A DNA stretch of 64,000 nucleotides from Gracilariopsis chorda (lineage: Eukaryota; Rhodophyta; Florideophyceae; Gracilariales; Gracilariaceae), in contig NBIV01000040.1 of NCBI GenBank assembly GCA_003194525.1, positions 1 through 64,000 of the forward strand, read 5' to 3'. The translations under genes and the position numbers were made by a program. Under the pieces are notes generated by a model, which worked only from the letters and a program-made list of their open reading frames with translations, did not search any database and was not told where the DNA came from. Of this stretch, positions 48,187 through 60,654 are shown in pieces (position 1 is the first letter of the stretch; each line of letters starts with the position of its first letter).

Positions 48187-50280
48187 CTACCAAGACCTTG
48201 ACAAAGATAGCTTTCGTAAAAGCCCCTCACTATACATGTAAGAAATGAGAAGACCTGCTATCATTAATACTATGGTTGAATGGTTGAAGTCAGATGAAAG
48301 AGAGTCAAACTTTCCTATAGGGTGTACGTGAGTATAAAGCAGATCTAGTCCGGCTATGACGACTTGACTTGGGCTTTCGCGAGAGGGATGCGGAGCACAA
48401 GATATTGAACGAATCCCGGCGACCGGGATCCCGTTTTCCAAGAATGTATTGTCGTATGACGTGGGTCTGAGAGACAGTAACGGATTGTAGGTCTTTAGAT
48501 ATTCAGCACCATACGCGGGGTTCGTATCCCTTGGACGCCTCGCATCGAGAAGCTTTTTGGGCACGAGAGTTATCTGCCCAGAGTCCAGAACAAATAGTGG
48601 CGACCGCTCTGTGATACCAAGCTTCGTGCTTGTCGTAGTCATGGCTACTACTGTCTGGGTTAGTATTGCGCTAGACCTTACAACATGTGGACGACCGTCA
48701 CCAACTGGCTTTTCATCTACTTCGCACTTTGAGATGAAAGAACAACTGTTCGACATGTAGAGCTTTTCCTCGTTCCATGGTGAGAGGCCTTTGAAAATGG
48801 TCAAGTACTCAATTATGTTTTGTCGCAACCGTTCCTGAACCCAGGAGGCGTGAATCTCAGGTTGCCGGTACAGGTCAACGATGTTTGATTCATAAGCCAT
48901 AAGACCAATGTTCCACGTCGTATAGACGAACCATCCGTCTCCCTTGACACCGATGGCCGCAGGCCCGGAGTTTGGATGCTCAACCAATTGGTGCGTCACT
49001 CCTGACGAACCATCCACCAACATAGCGTACATTTTCTTTTTTCTTTCATCATACGAAAGAATGAGAATTAGGTTTGGGTTTGTATCTTTGAAAAGCACTC
49101 TTCGGTCACCAGTTACTCTTACTGCTGGTGGAAATAAGCTGTGTTCAGAAGGGTGGCGATTCTCGTAAACAACCAAAACAATCCTTGAGCTCGGTACAGC
49201 ATTAATCTGCCAAAGCACGCTCTTCTTATCTATCGCAGATATCTTGGTACCTCCCACTTCATACCGGAGCTGTATTGCATCGTCGACTGTCTCTTGGGTG
49301 TTGTTGATGTTGGATACAATGTGGCTAGCACCTAAGTAATCTGAGAGTTGAACACATATCGATGTGTGACATTCGTTTTCAACTTCTGCTCTCCAGACTT
49401 TGAAGTTTGACACGCTTTTTCGAAGAACTTCTTCCCCTGACCAAGATCTAACAGCAAGGACAGTAGTGTCTTTCCCTGTAATGCATGTTACCACAGCGAT
49501 TTCTGCGTGTCCTTGAACAAGACGGCAATTAGTTTGAACAGTCTCCCTCCAGATTACGTTTTCTGGTTTCGTTGCGTCTAGCCCTGCCATGAACCCAAGT
49601 TCTGATAGGAATACAAGAACACTGAAGTCAGAATGAGAATAGAGAGCAACGTCAGTCGGATGGGCAAATCCTTCATCTCTACTCCAGAGAATTTCACTTT
49701 CTTTATGAGCTTCAAAGCGTCCGTCTGGATGCGAAACTAAAGCTAGCCCGTTGAAGTCCCACACACGCTCATTCTCCTGATTCAGTTGGATCCTGTCAAC
49801 AGCGACGCTTGAAGCTGAGTTCTTGTCCGCAGGATGAAAATATTCTCCGTTTGATAATCTAGTATATGCTTCTTCTCCACTTTCACATGAACGAACAACA
49901 ATGAATTCATTGGTTGCCCGCAGCAGCTCGCAAGACCGAATCTCCCATTGCACAGAACCGTTCTTCAGACATGCCCGGATTCTGTTGTCAGAAAAACTTA
50001 TCACGAGAGCAGAGCCAGCTGAAGTAACTGCTATGGGGTGTGGTTCATCATCTGAGATTGGATATGGACTTCTCCATACGATCGAACCATTGCTCACGTG
50101 CAACGATGCAAGCGTAGACTTGGCTGTTAACACGAACACGTTTGAATCAATCCCATGATCCAAGGAAGAAACCCATACGACACGGCCTATACCCGTTCGA
50201 GACCATGAAGCACAAACAGAAACACTTATAACATACGAAAGGAAGAAAAAGAAAGGCGTAAGCAACTCTGTTGACTTCAT
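48187..50280 (-). CDS. EMC1: ER membrane protein complex subunit 1 (EMC1)
   Basis: 697 residues from the ATG at 50280; an upstream in-frame ATG at 50373 would add 31 residues. The chosen start gives a signal peptide (MKSTELLTPFFFFLSYVISV). EMC1 is the large lumenal subunit of the EMC, which inserts tail-anchored and multipass proteins into the ER membrane. The N-terminal half has PQQ-like beta-propeller strands (VVWVSSLD, GSIVWRS). The C terminus is the diagnostic DUF1620 region (STKLGITERSPLFVLDSGQI, YNPLLSLRP, GLDLLYTHVHPIGKFDSLSS), followed by the single membrane helix near STIVLMIAGLLISYMY. It is shorter than animal EMC1 (about 990 residues), so part of the propeller is reduced. It is convergent with lysA and divergent from the lipid-transfer gene. 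Confidence 0.93.
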   Translation of the reverse strand: MKSTELLTPFFFFLSYVISVSVCASWSRTGIGRVVWVSSLDHGIDSNVFVLTAKSTLASLHVSNGSIVWRSPYPISDDEPHPIAVTSAGSALVISFSDNRIRACLKNGSVQWEIRSCELLRATNEFIVVRSCESGEEAYTRLSNGEYFHPADKNSASSVAVDRIQLNQENERVWDFNGLALVSHPDGRFEAHKESEILWSRDEGFAHPTDVALYSHSDFSVLVFLSELGFMAGLDATKPENVIWRETVQTNCRLVQGHAEIAVVTCITGKDTTVLAVRSWSGEEVLRKSVSNFKVWRAEVENECHTSICVQLSDYLGASHIVSNINNTQETVDDAIQLRYEVGGTKISAIDKKSVLWQINAVPSSRIVLVVYENRHPSEHSLFPPAVRVTGDRRVLFKDTNPNLILILSYDERKKKMYAMLVDGSSGVTHQLVEHPNSGPAAIGVKGDGWFVYTTWNIGLMAYESNIVDLYRQPEIHASWVQERLRQNIIEYLTIFKGLSPWNEEKLYMSNSCSFISKCEVDEKPVGDGRPHVVRSSAILTQTVVAMTTTSTKLGITERSPLFVLDSGQITLVPKKLLDARRPRDTNPAYGAEYLKTYNPLLSLRPTSYDNTFLENGIPVAGIRSISCAPHPSRESPSQVVIAGLDLLYTHVHPIGKFDSLSSDFNHSTIVLMIAGLLISYMYSEGLLRKLSLSRSW

Positions 50281-51103
50281 GGAGTGGGCTCGTTTTGCCT
50301 TACCGACTCCAATAGGCAGCAGATCAGAGATTCCTATAATATTGTGAACAAAGCTAATACCATAATATACCATAATAGTAATTAAATAGACATTCTTTCC
50401 ATTCAAGTAGCCTTATCCTGTACGCTTCTATTCATGAATGCCGCTGTATCCGAAGTTTAAAAGAATCACTGACAATATTCAACAACGAGGGCCGAAAGCG
50501 GCCAGATATGCATCATGTGATCGACTTTGGGCATATTCTCAAGCATGAATTAATAATTTTGAAACGTTTTACACCGCATATTTGATGTGGCGTGACTCTT
50601 CTCTTCAAGCATTCAGTAGCTGAGAGAAGTCAATACCCCATTTGAAAGTTTGAACATTCGACTACTAATCAGCAAATTAGACGTGTACAACGTGTTCACT
50701 TATGTCTGCACTACGCTTCGCAGGGGTTTGTAGGAGTAGGCCTGTCCAGCTACACTTTTTAAGTTACCGACCCAGATGGGCAATCATCGCAGGAACTCGC
50801 GATGCTCAAACCCGCTAGATAAACGGCTGTCATAGGTCAGGAAAGAAAAACGCTTCGAAAGCCTTTACCCCTGTTCGCCTTTCCCCAAAGGGCAGAAGTT
50901 GACTTGGGACAATTTGCTTAAGCGCCATATACTATCGCTGAAATCGAAAAGCCACGACGTGTCCCAACAGCGCTGAAGCGCAGCACCTCGTCTCTTCTTC
51001 CGAGCGCTTTCACAAGCTCCCACTCCATTATTATTGCTCTGCACATCACGCATTCTTAGTTTTCAAGTCCGAGATGCACTCAGTTCGGTAGTCAGTCTTC
51101 AAT
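50281..51103. other. Divergent upstream spacer of EMC1 and the lipid-transfer gene
   Basis: About 820 bp between two divergent start codons, so it should hold both promoters. No TATA box stands out on either strand, and no tRNA or other RNA gene was recognised. Confidence 0.45.
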
Positions 51104-54100
51104 ATGCATTTTGCCTTTGTGGCTGACTCTGCTAACCAGCGCATACATCTATACGCGGTGCGCCTCGTACAATGGCTTGGGGGACTTTCTTTGTCCACGG
51201 TCGTTATTCTTTTGCTGCTGTTCATTATCACTGTCATTCTTCGTCGCAAAGGATATGGTGTCCGCCTCAGTTTTTTTCACTATTATTGTTTACGCACGTC
51301 CAGGAGCCCGTCGATTTCCAAATGGATGTGAAGTTCGTTTTACTACCCGTTTGATAGGGTGCCTTCTTAGCGGCTGTCGAGGACCATGGCTAGACATCTC
51401 CGCTGAGCGGTTTTATATGAGAATGCGTCCATCATTCCAATCAGCTCCTCGCCTAAGTCGTCGTTGGCTTGCGCTCTTCAAGTTTTTTTCTCTAGGAGTA
51501 GCAGCAGTTGATCGAGGTTATTGGTCAACTCTCCTTCGGAATATACTCACTCGCTGTCTTGCATTCGTGGTACGAGGTCTTAGGGTTCGAGTAGATAAGG
51601 TCCGGGTTTGGAAAGACAGCGGTTCCTGGGAGTGTAAAGCGGAGCAATTTGTTCTTGAAGGAAGTGCGTTTGGTATTTTTGGGAGCCAGTACACTCTTTC
51701 TGTCAATGAGTTGTATATTAACATGCGCAGGAGTCCTGCGGTACAGGAATCTCTTTACCCTCCGATACACACTAGTCTCGTATTACGAAAAGGCACGGAA
51801 ATCAATGCATATCTTGACCCTCGTCTGTTTACATTGTTGCGCCCCAGGCGCCTTGCCATCTTGGATGATTTGCGAATTTCGATCAGAGCAAGAGATGTAT
51901 CATCTTTTGCGCCGGGAATCTTCGAAGCAAGTGTAACACACATTGACGGAGAACTATGCCCAGGTTACTCGCGCACATTGCGTGCGAAGCTGCCTCCATC
52001 CGCTCCAGCAACAAAGAAGCCGCGTAAGCCAGGAATTTTGCGATATTGGGAGGGAAACGGGGCGGTACACGGCCTGTCTATTCGCTTCACCGCTCCGCTG
52101 ATAGCCCGTGGTAATGGTAACGAGTTGGCATTTACTGGGCTCTCTTTATCAGATTTGAAAAGCGAAGTCTATAGTCAGGGTTCACAGATTGTAGCGGGGG
52201 GACCCGAGAAGGGTGTATTTCTTCGTGTAAGTAGTATACGCGTTGAGGCTTTTGGGAAAGCCGCCGATGAGCGCCATGAGCCGATGACCAGGGCTTCGTT
52301 ATCAGTACGTGGATGTAGTGCAGGTTCCGTGGCTGTTGACGCGCTTTCTAGAACTCTATACGAAACAATGTCTGCTGCTTCAAACACGGACAGCATCGAA
52401 TTCGAAGGGCGTCGCGTCGAGTCTATTGAAAACATAGAGAAGATAGTGGCTGCTCGTCCTGAGTTTCTAATGTGGGTCGAAGACGTTACAACAGCAGTTG
52501 ATATCAACTGTTCGAAGAGACATGGAATGCGTCTTGACTTTGCTGGCCATGGTGGAGTGATAGCGCTGGAACCAGTAGGTCTTGTACTGCTGGCGAATGA
52601 TGTTCGGAATTTTGTTTCTAGATATCTTGCCAGCTCACACAGACGACAACCTTCATCAAGCACGGATGAGGATAGCATCTCTGCGATCACAAGTAGGTCA
52701 AGCACTAGCAGTTTGTACGGGGCTGATGGAGAGCCTAGATCTCTGCGGATGATGTCTGACATGCGGCATTGGACAATTGCAGTTCTTGGACACGAGCCGA
52801 TAGGTGCTGGAGACACTTTGGCCATGGTTTTGTCATGTGAAACGTTGCTTCTACCCCAAGTGGACGTGTTTGGTTCCTCTTTCATGCGCTTTAAAGGATC
52901 AACATCAAATGTTTCTTTAATGCACTGGAGTCAATGGGATCAGACAACATCCTTTGCTTGCGAAGAAGCGAAGTTTGATATCAACCGTGGAATACATGTT
53001 GGGAAGAAAGTGGCCTTGACATCCGCTACTATAGACTGGGATATGGATGCCCAGTCGGGTATTGAGTGTTTGCCGGATTTGCTGCGTGAATTGAAGAAAC
53101 TGAATGTGGGGAAATCATCATTTCATTGTAACGATAAGGAAGACAATTTTTCTAACGATGAGTACCCAGAAGGAGAAAAAGTTCGATCGGAACGTGGCTT
53201 GGAACTGAGCCATTCCGAAAAACGGAAGAGGCTGTTCCAAGAACTGCAAACTTGGGAGTTGTCTGGATCAAACATCAACTTTACGGCATTCTTTCCCGAT
53301 GGACCAGGGATGGGAGTGAGCATTGGAAGGCTTCCTGCATTCACTTTGGATTCGGAAAGCTTCTGCGGACAAAACGTTGTTGTAAGTATATTAGATAAGA
53401 AATTTGCTTACGGGTCAGAGGTGCGGATTTCTTCCCCAATTCATACGATGCGAAGAGACCTAGAAAAACATCATATGGATGTTGAAGTCCATAGGCTTTG
53501 CCTGATTCTTCATCATGACTTCCAGTTTGGTTCCATTCTCCAGGACTGGATTCTCCGATTGCGGGCCGCTATCAAAGTCACACAAGACAGACGTGTTTCG
53601 CGTAGTGGCGTATCTTCACAAGTAACAACACGGCGGCCATTTCCGGATATACGTTTTCAGGCTACAGGGGTACAGATTTTCTTCGAGGATCATCCAATAG
53701 GTGGGTTCTTGACCCGAATGTTGCCTCTGATGCAAGACGAGAGTCGCGAACGACTTGTTCGGGAGGAAATCATGGAAAGCCGGATACAGCAACTGCATAA
53801 GATCGATATGGCAAAGATTGCAGGAACCTCGCAAACATGTACTGAGGCTTTGCGGAAATCAGACTCAAAGATTTGGCTGCAGAGAGTCCGAAAACTAAAC
53901 GAAGCAGTGCCACCACTGGTTGTAGCCGATGGTCATCTTCCACCGCTGTTAAATCCCCCGATGTCTTCTTTTGAAGCTGCTCAGTTGTCCTTCTCTTTAA
54001 ATATGGATGATCTCGTGCGACAATATAGAAGTGAGGAGAGCATTCGAAAATTGAAAATGTTAGATGACTATGAACTTGGTTCGAAGAAGAATGGGAAGAC

Positions 54101-57100
54101 GAGGCATTACGATAGGGACGCATGGAATTCGATTGGGTTTCGGAATGTCGAGTTTGAAGCCAATCACGTTCGTTTACGGTTAAAAGACTATACATACACA
54201 TTTGTCGAGATTGATCGTATGTATTTCGACAACTCGATGATTGGTATAGGTGTGCAGGCGACATTGCCCCCGTACATTGCCGAAACAACACTTGCAATCG
54301 GCCGAAGAAGAAAAGTCAAAATCACAAGAGCGTTGGCTCCATCAAAGACATTTGCAGACATTCATCTTGTTATTGAAACTCTCCAATGTGGTTACAATCC
54401 ATCATATATGGGTGCCATCGTGGACTTTGGTCGCGGTGTCGCTAGATTTTTCGCAGGCGGCAAGAATCCCTCACCGAGAATTCCTTGGTTCGATTCGCTT
54501 CGTGTCAACATGCATGGGAGGATGCGCATTACGGCAAGGAAGTTGAAAGGGCATTTGACCAGTTCAGTTTCACCGTATTCAATGACAAAGCATTATGCTG
54601 AAGTTGAGGCAGAAAACTTTGAAATGCTCACGTCGCGGTTGAAGGCTACCAAACGAGATCCATTTCCAATATGCTGGACGTTACACAACTGGCATATCAG
54701 GCCTTCAAGTTTTGATTCTCGGAGAAAGAGCGAGGTTATCTTCAAGTATGTTCGTGTTGGTCTGAAACCAAACATAGTTGTCAACAGTGGAGATCCACAG
54801 GACCATTATTTCGTGCTGTTTCCTTCAAAGGCTGAAGTTGCAAATGGTGGACCAGGGATTGACAGGGGAATGACTACCGAGGTTTTTTCAGACCAGCCTG
54901 TGACCTCAGCATTCAACGAGTGGGGCAACTACACGAAATGGGTTACTGGGCTTGACTGCATTCCTGGGCATGATTCATTCAAGGATTTCAAGACCCGTTC
55001 TATGATTTTGGGAATCCACGTCTTCGTTCGCCATGAGCAAAGTCAAGGAACGACGATTCACACGACTGGCGAACCTGGGGTCTTCACAGAATCATCATGG
55101 GCGCCATGGGGTGCTTCTGTGGTTCACTCAGATGCTGTAACCACCCTCATGAGGGTAATTAAGACACTTGTCAGAAGACCCATCTCTTGTCGACTTGCAC
55201 CACGGAAACTGACTTATGCCTCTAAAGCGCCGAGCGAAACGGGTTTATCGAACACATTGTGTGGACTGGATGTCACGATAGATGCAAAAGATCTAAACGT
55301 AATGTTATACAACAATCTTGAGCCAGGCCACGGACTCTTTCTCTCTGTGAAGAGTCTCAGCGGAGAATTGCGGAGAAGAACGATCACTTTTACTCAACCA
55401 AATGGAGAAGTGGACAGGATATCAAGGTTGACGCGACGACGTTTTAATATTGCAGACATATACTGCAGTATTCGTGTTCCAGGTCTTGACATGGCAGTAG
55501 ATAGCGGAAATATTGGCAAGTTACTCACTGTTGATAAGATTACTTTGTCAGACAATTTTCAAGACGACGTACAGCTCATGACCCCGCGATCGAGTACAGA
55601 TTTCAGTGGGACGCCATCATCTGGATTTGGTAGTGACGAGCTCGATGAGTCACCGTTCTACACATTTTCTAATACTCATCCTCTGCAGCGTGGGAAGAAG
55701 CTAGACAAGGTTCAGTATGACAAGCGTCTTCTTGTCGAACGAGTTCGTTTGATCTGGTCACCAGTTCGAAGATCATCTCTATTTGCGTGGCCGGATGCCT
55801 TTGAAGAAAAGACATTCTGTATGAAAGGCCCGAAAGTCAAACTTGAACACGTTCAATCAACCAGTGAGGTTTCAAACGTCTCGTTGGACAACGCGCAGTC
55901 CGAAAAGAGGACAAAAACGGACCCTCTCACGGATTTTAAAAGGACTGCTGAACTGATGGGAGATTCAGGAGAGGATATCCCTTCACTTGACTTGAAAGGT
56001 TCGTTTTCAAGTGTAGAAGAGAAACGTAAGACAACTGAAGCTCAAGAATCCGGGCGCGTCATTGGGAGCGTTGAAAAGGTAAGAGAAAGCAGCATTAATG
56101 GGACAAGTTCAGCGACGATACCACTTCAAGATGGATCAGAAACAAACTCGATGCCACGGTATGACCCGCTCTCTCCACCAGTAGCTGCAATTTCCAGATC
56201 GAAAGCGACAGCCCCAAGAAATCTTGTTGGAAGCATGGTAGATATTCTTTCGGCAAAAAGAAAGCCTTCTAAACCTGAAGGGTCACGAGTCGATTGCAAA
56301 GAATCATCATTGGATAACAGAGCACATGGTTGTGCATTTGAAGTGCTTCGAACAAGTCCAAAGTTCCAGCTATTTATAAACGACTGCCAGGTAGCTTTCG
56401 GTTCGCCAGCGACGAGCGGAATTGTGTTCTTGACATCAAAGGCGGTACGGCTTGGTTTAGTGGACAAACAGATGCAGAAGAATATGCAGCTCGGTGAAAA
56501 AAATGAGACGTGGAAAGATCGGGAGTACCGTGTCCATTTGGACGAGGCCAATCTTTACACACGAAGCAAATCATGCGGGTCTTTTGATTTCACTCAGAAG
56601 ACTTGGATTGCAGGAGACTTTGAAAGACTTCAGGAGATGGCCCTGGTCACAAGGAATCCCATATGCATGGACCTAATGTACATTTCTTCATCAAGCAATG
56701 GACATAGTGATGATAGTGACCAGGATGATCACATCCTTCGCCCGTCACTGTTATTCATTAACATCCCTGATATCAGTTTATCGACAAACGCTGAGGAGTT
56801 CCACGCGGCAACGGATGTTGTTCGTAAAGTTTTGATGCAGAGTATGAGATCATCAGAAATTGTGAATGAAGAGCTTGCTTTTCTCCGCTACAAGCTCCAG
56901 CTTGCTGATGGAAAAGTATCCTCAGATGATCTTGATGACTTTATGCGGCGATTGAGCAACATAACAAAACAATGCAAGTATGCTGCAGATACTTTCCAAC
57001 ATAACCTGGTTGCAAGTCTGCTACTTCCAGATGAATCTCGTTTTTCGGACACTTTGCAGAGATACAAAGCGAAAGCGAAGGCTGTCGCAACGTTCATGCG

Positions 57101-58592
57101 GCAAGACCAAAGGGCCAGCTCTACTGATGTTCTGTATCCGACGATGTACGTGTCTTATTCGTTTGACAAGTGTTCATGGGAGCTCAGAGAACTCCAAAAG
57201 GAGTTGAACAAGGAGACCGAAGTACCATTTGTTGAAATAACGTTGGATGATCTTCTCTTTCGTCATATTTTTTATGTTGGAAAGGGCAGTTCAACGGAAA
57301 TGACGTTCGGGAACATTAGCGCGAAGAATAAGATGAGGAGCAGTTATTTCCAAGGCATTCTTGAGCCAGCAACAACGAGCACGAAGTTAGGTCCTGGTGG
57401 TTCTAATGGCAGACGAAGCAGTATCAAAGCGTCAGACGGTGCACCTGTGGCATTTCGATGGTATTCCACTCAGGCAGACCGTGTGGGCGGGATTCCCGTG
57501 TACGAACTTCTTACTATCCAAGTCGCTCCGATGACAGCCGCCATAACGAGAAAACTTTACAGCAGCGTTTCCAACTTTATATTCTTCACTCGATCGAAAG
57601 CAGACAGCTCGACAATCAACATGAGTACTGATGAGTCTGGTAATGCAGTTCCTTCAAGAGGTATTCAGCGGCCTTACAATTCTGCTGGAGGTACTCAGTC
57701 CTCTGCTGACTTAACCGGGAACCGCAGAAACTATACACCTCAGGCTAGTGGTTTGTTCAGTGTGAATGCAAACATGGACGATGTGGCTAAAATGGCAAAA
57801 AGAGGAGAATCTAGCATCTTGTTTAAATATGTGTTCATAGATGCATTTGAGCTCACTGCTTCTTATAAGAACAAAGAAACAACGGCTCGAGGTGTCCTTG
57901 ACTTCTTTGACTTGTTTGTTACGACCCCGAGCTTTAGTTATTCAAGTCAGATATGGACATGGAAGGATTTCTCTGTACAGCTTCGTAAGGATTTGGTAAT
58001 GACCTTTGCAAAGCGTGGTGTCTCCAATCTTGCAAAGATCAAATTATTGCCGGGGTACAGCAAAGCTCGCAGGAGATTGGTTCAAGGAGCCGATAGTATG
58101 ATGGAAAGCATTGTTAGTCGTCTACCAACTTCAGTTTCGCAATCCGAAGCTCAGGAATTGAGTGAAGCAAAAGAAGAAGATGGCGTGCAAAGAGACGCAC
58201 TTAACGTAGATGACTTACCTTACGATGTTGAAGATGATGAGAGGGAAGCCGCTATTGATGCAGCTTTGGCCGATATATCTGGAGAGGAAGGAATTCGACG
58301 AGAAAAGGTTCTGAGAGTTTTGTTTGGGAGCAAGTCAGGTATGAGCCGAGGCACTCGTTTCCGTGGGCCTCCGAGAAGTCCAGGAAGTTATAGTTCTTTG
58401 CGTGGAGGAAGTGAAAGCAGTATTGACAGTGGTGCTTCTGCGCACGGACGGGCAGGGATACGGGGGACGATTCTCGGAGATCGAGGAACTGGGGTGAATG
58501 GGAGGAGTAAGAGTGGAGCTGACGAAGAAGGTCCCCGGCGGTTTTTGAGTCGAATTCGAAGGCGGGGAAACGGCTCGTCAGATGGCCGGTAG
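51104..58592 (+). CDS. FMP27/SABRE/Hobbit-type bridge-like lipid transfer protein (BLTP2 family)
   Basis: A very large, nearly intron-free gene. The main frame is open to TAG at 58592 but has no ATG at its start. The ATG at 51104 is in another frame, and a 46-bp intron (51258-51303) would connect the two into about 2,480 residues. The N terminus then has a membrane helix (STVVILLLLFIITVILRRKG), the usual ER anchor of this family. The PWFDSLRVNMHG segment near residue 1,110 matches the FMP27 GFWDK region, and the C-terminal WTWKDFSVQLRKDL stretch matches the Apt1-like end. The tail (about 2,390 onward) is Gly/Arg/Ser-rich. Family members form long hydrophobic grooves that move lipids at ER-plasma membrane contacts. 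Family assignment is good; choice between SABRE and related BLTP groups is less sure. Confidence 0.8.
51258..51303 (+). other. Candidate short intron in the lipid-transfer gene
   Basis: GTGTCC...GTCCAG, 46 bp, with a T-rich stretch before the acceptor. Removing it joins the ATG-led exon (51104-51257, 154 bp) to the long frame in phase, giving RRKGYGARRF at the junction. A different donor at 51243 also keeps phase. It is short for an intron, so this is a proposal. Confidence 0.45.
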
Positions 58593-60300
58593 GTAGTAGC
58601 TGAGCAAACATTGTTCGCACGGACATCTCCATGGGTTATCACCATGTTTGAGATATCCTTCTGGCTAACTAAAACTGTAACTTCAACTGATTGAGAAAGC
58701 CTGGTGTTTAAGACAGATGTACGGAGCACCGTTGCAAGAGCAAGGACATATTGAGTAGCACATGTCAAACCATGTCTCGCTTTAACTTGTTCACAGGAGG
58801 CAGTACTTTGCTCCTATGTGTAGGAACGAAACAGAAAGGGACGTGCTTACGAAGAATCGACCTCTTCGGCTAACCTTTTACTTGGAGCACCAAAAGAATA
58901 CTGTACAAACTGTGGCCTGCCGCTAGTTTCCACGTTAGTCCCAATCGCGGATACAGTCGGCTTCCGTCCAGTGTGACCTTGTAGTCTGCCTAGCCTTTCG
59001 AAGGGCGGCATACCAACGCGGGCTATTCGCTAGGCTGAGACGAATGCACTTTCTCCGGAGAGCTTTTCTCGCTGTTCTAAGCCCAGATCAAGGTGACTTA
59101 CCACTTGCAGTTCAAAGCCAACGACAATTCTGGTGTAGCCTTCTACCCTCGGTTCTCAGCTTAACGACGATCATATCGCTGGGCTCACTCGCCACGACAA
59201 TTTGAGAAAATGGCTGGAGGGAGCCGGGTGGATTCAGTTTGGGCCCCGCGAACTTGTATGAAAACAATCAGTTCAGATACTGGATACCGATACATTGATT
59301 GTTGAAATGTCGCCATGGTTGCACATAGCATTAGATACACATTGCTGCAATCATGGTTGATACAGAAAGCGGATGAGCTGATTATGCTCATTACTATGCC
59401 CAAGACCAGTTAAGCGAAGGTTAAATGGCAATACTTCAGTACGATCCCATGGCGGTCATAGTCTTCCGGAGAACTCGCTCTTGCGTACACGCTCAGGTTG
59501 CCGACAGGCAGAAAGACACATCTTGCGACACTCACCACTGCTTGTGATACTTGCTATCCACTTGAAGATGTTCTGTGTGATTGGAATAGCCAGTGCCGCC
59601 TTACAAGCACAGTTGCACGAATCTTCACATGCCTTGAAGCGAGTAGTGTTCATTCCAAGTGCGCATACTGACTTATCATGCCGAGTTTCATCTGCAGAGC
59701 GTCCTTTCGAAATGCAAACCCTCGCGCATGACTGAGTGCTATGCGAAGGATATGTCACCACTCCATGTATGTATACCTGTCCCATACCACATGCAGTTTC
59801 TTCTTCTTTGCAGACTAGTTCTGTAAATATTCGGCCGCTGCGTTGTACAATGTAGTATCCTTGCACTTCTGGAACAGGGGCACAGGTGAAATAAGCTTAC
59901 CCCTTTACGCTTATGGCAAGCCTGATGGTGTTACCTTTCGCGATCGATATCAGATAACTACATCAACGTCATTCCTAATGGAGAAGTGTGAAAAAATCTG
60001 CGCGAAAACCTGGATCAATTGCAGAGTGTTGCACCAGGGTTGTGAAGTGGACGATCAAAACCAACTATGACGAGACGAGCGAAGCGAATGGTTCCTGTGC
60101 CAGAGACATGTCCGTCATGCCATCCGGTTTGTTCATGTCCAGATCCTGACCGCTCTCACACAAATAGCAGAGGTGCCGGGTCAAGGGATTTCGCTTTCTG
60201 TGCACGCACACGACGTGGATACATTGCTGGACAAATACACATTCTGTCCAATTTGAAAGAAAGCACGACATGAGATCACATCCGTGATGGAATTGTAGAT
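58593..60300. other. Long intergenic region with few coding signals
   Basis: 1.7 kb between the lipid-transfer gene and the promoter at 60301. Apart from the Cys-rich frame at 59456-59785 (listed separately), frames are short and unrelated to known families. No RNA gene was recognised. Confidence 0.5.
59456..59785 (-). CDS. Hypothetical small Cys-rich protein
   Basis: 109 residues from the ATG at 59785. It contains many Cys, including four CX3C pairs (CARVC, CEDSC, CRKMC, CLSAC). Spaced CX3C pairs occur in alpha-hairpinin-like peptides and other disulfide-rich secreted proteins. No signal peptide is visible at this start, so an upstream exon may be missing or the frame may be chance. No family is recognised. 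It lies alone in the intergenic region. Confidence 0.25.
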   Translation of the reverse strand: MGQVYIHGVVTYPSHSTQSCARVCISKGRSADETRHDKSVCALGMNTTRFKACEDSCNCACKAALAIPITQNIFKWIASITSSGECRKMCLSACRQPERVRKSEFSGRL

Positions 60301-60360
60301 GGCCAATAGGTAAATTAGACATCTAAAGGGTTATCCCTATAACCCTAAAACTATATAAGT
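60301..60360 (+). promoter_or_regulatory. CCAAT and TATA boxes
   Basis: GGCCAATAGG at 60301-60310 is followed by CTATATAAGT at 60351-60360, a spacing typical of a eukaryotic core promoter. It points at the + strand gene starting at 60655, implying a leader of about 270 nt. Confidence 0.5.
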
Positions 60361-60654
60361 TACTGATAGAAATCCATCTGCTTGGGGTAGAGTTTCCGTT
60401 GTACGTGCTCAGCTGGGCTGCATCTCTTAAGTGTGTGCACCTACGTGTACCTTTGGTACAGTACCAACGGTACAGTACCTGTCGAACTTCTTCCGTGGAA
60501 CGCTCGGTCTCCGGCCGTATATCACAGTCGATTCTCAGCGGCTACGAAATACAACTCCGTGTCCAGAAAAATCTTCCTGTCACCAGAGAACAGGATAACC
60601 GAACTTCATCGTGCCTGCAAGGATTCTCATCAGGGAAAGAGTTCGCCAGCTAAA

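Noticed and set aside
50281-50406. Longer EMC1 start
   Set aside because: The extreme start is a TTG, and the ATG at 50280 gives a signal peptide as expected for EMC1. The ATG at 50373 remains possible.
52175-52885. Long antisense frame inside the lipid-transfer gene (and similar ones at 54297 and 58632)
   Set aside because: These are shadows of the long coding frame on the other strand, with no domain of their own.
60433-60654. N-terminal extension of the small membrane-type protein
   Set aside because: The frame opens only from a GTG; the first in-frame ATG is at 60655.
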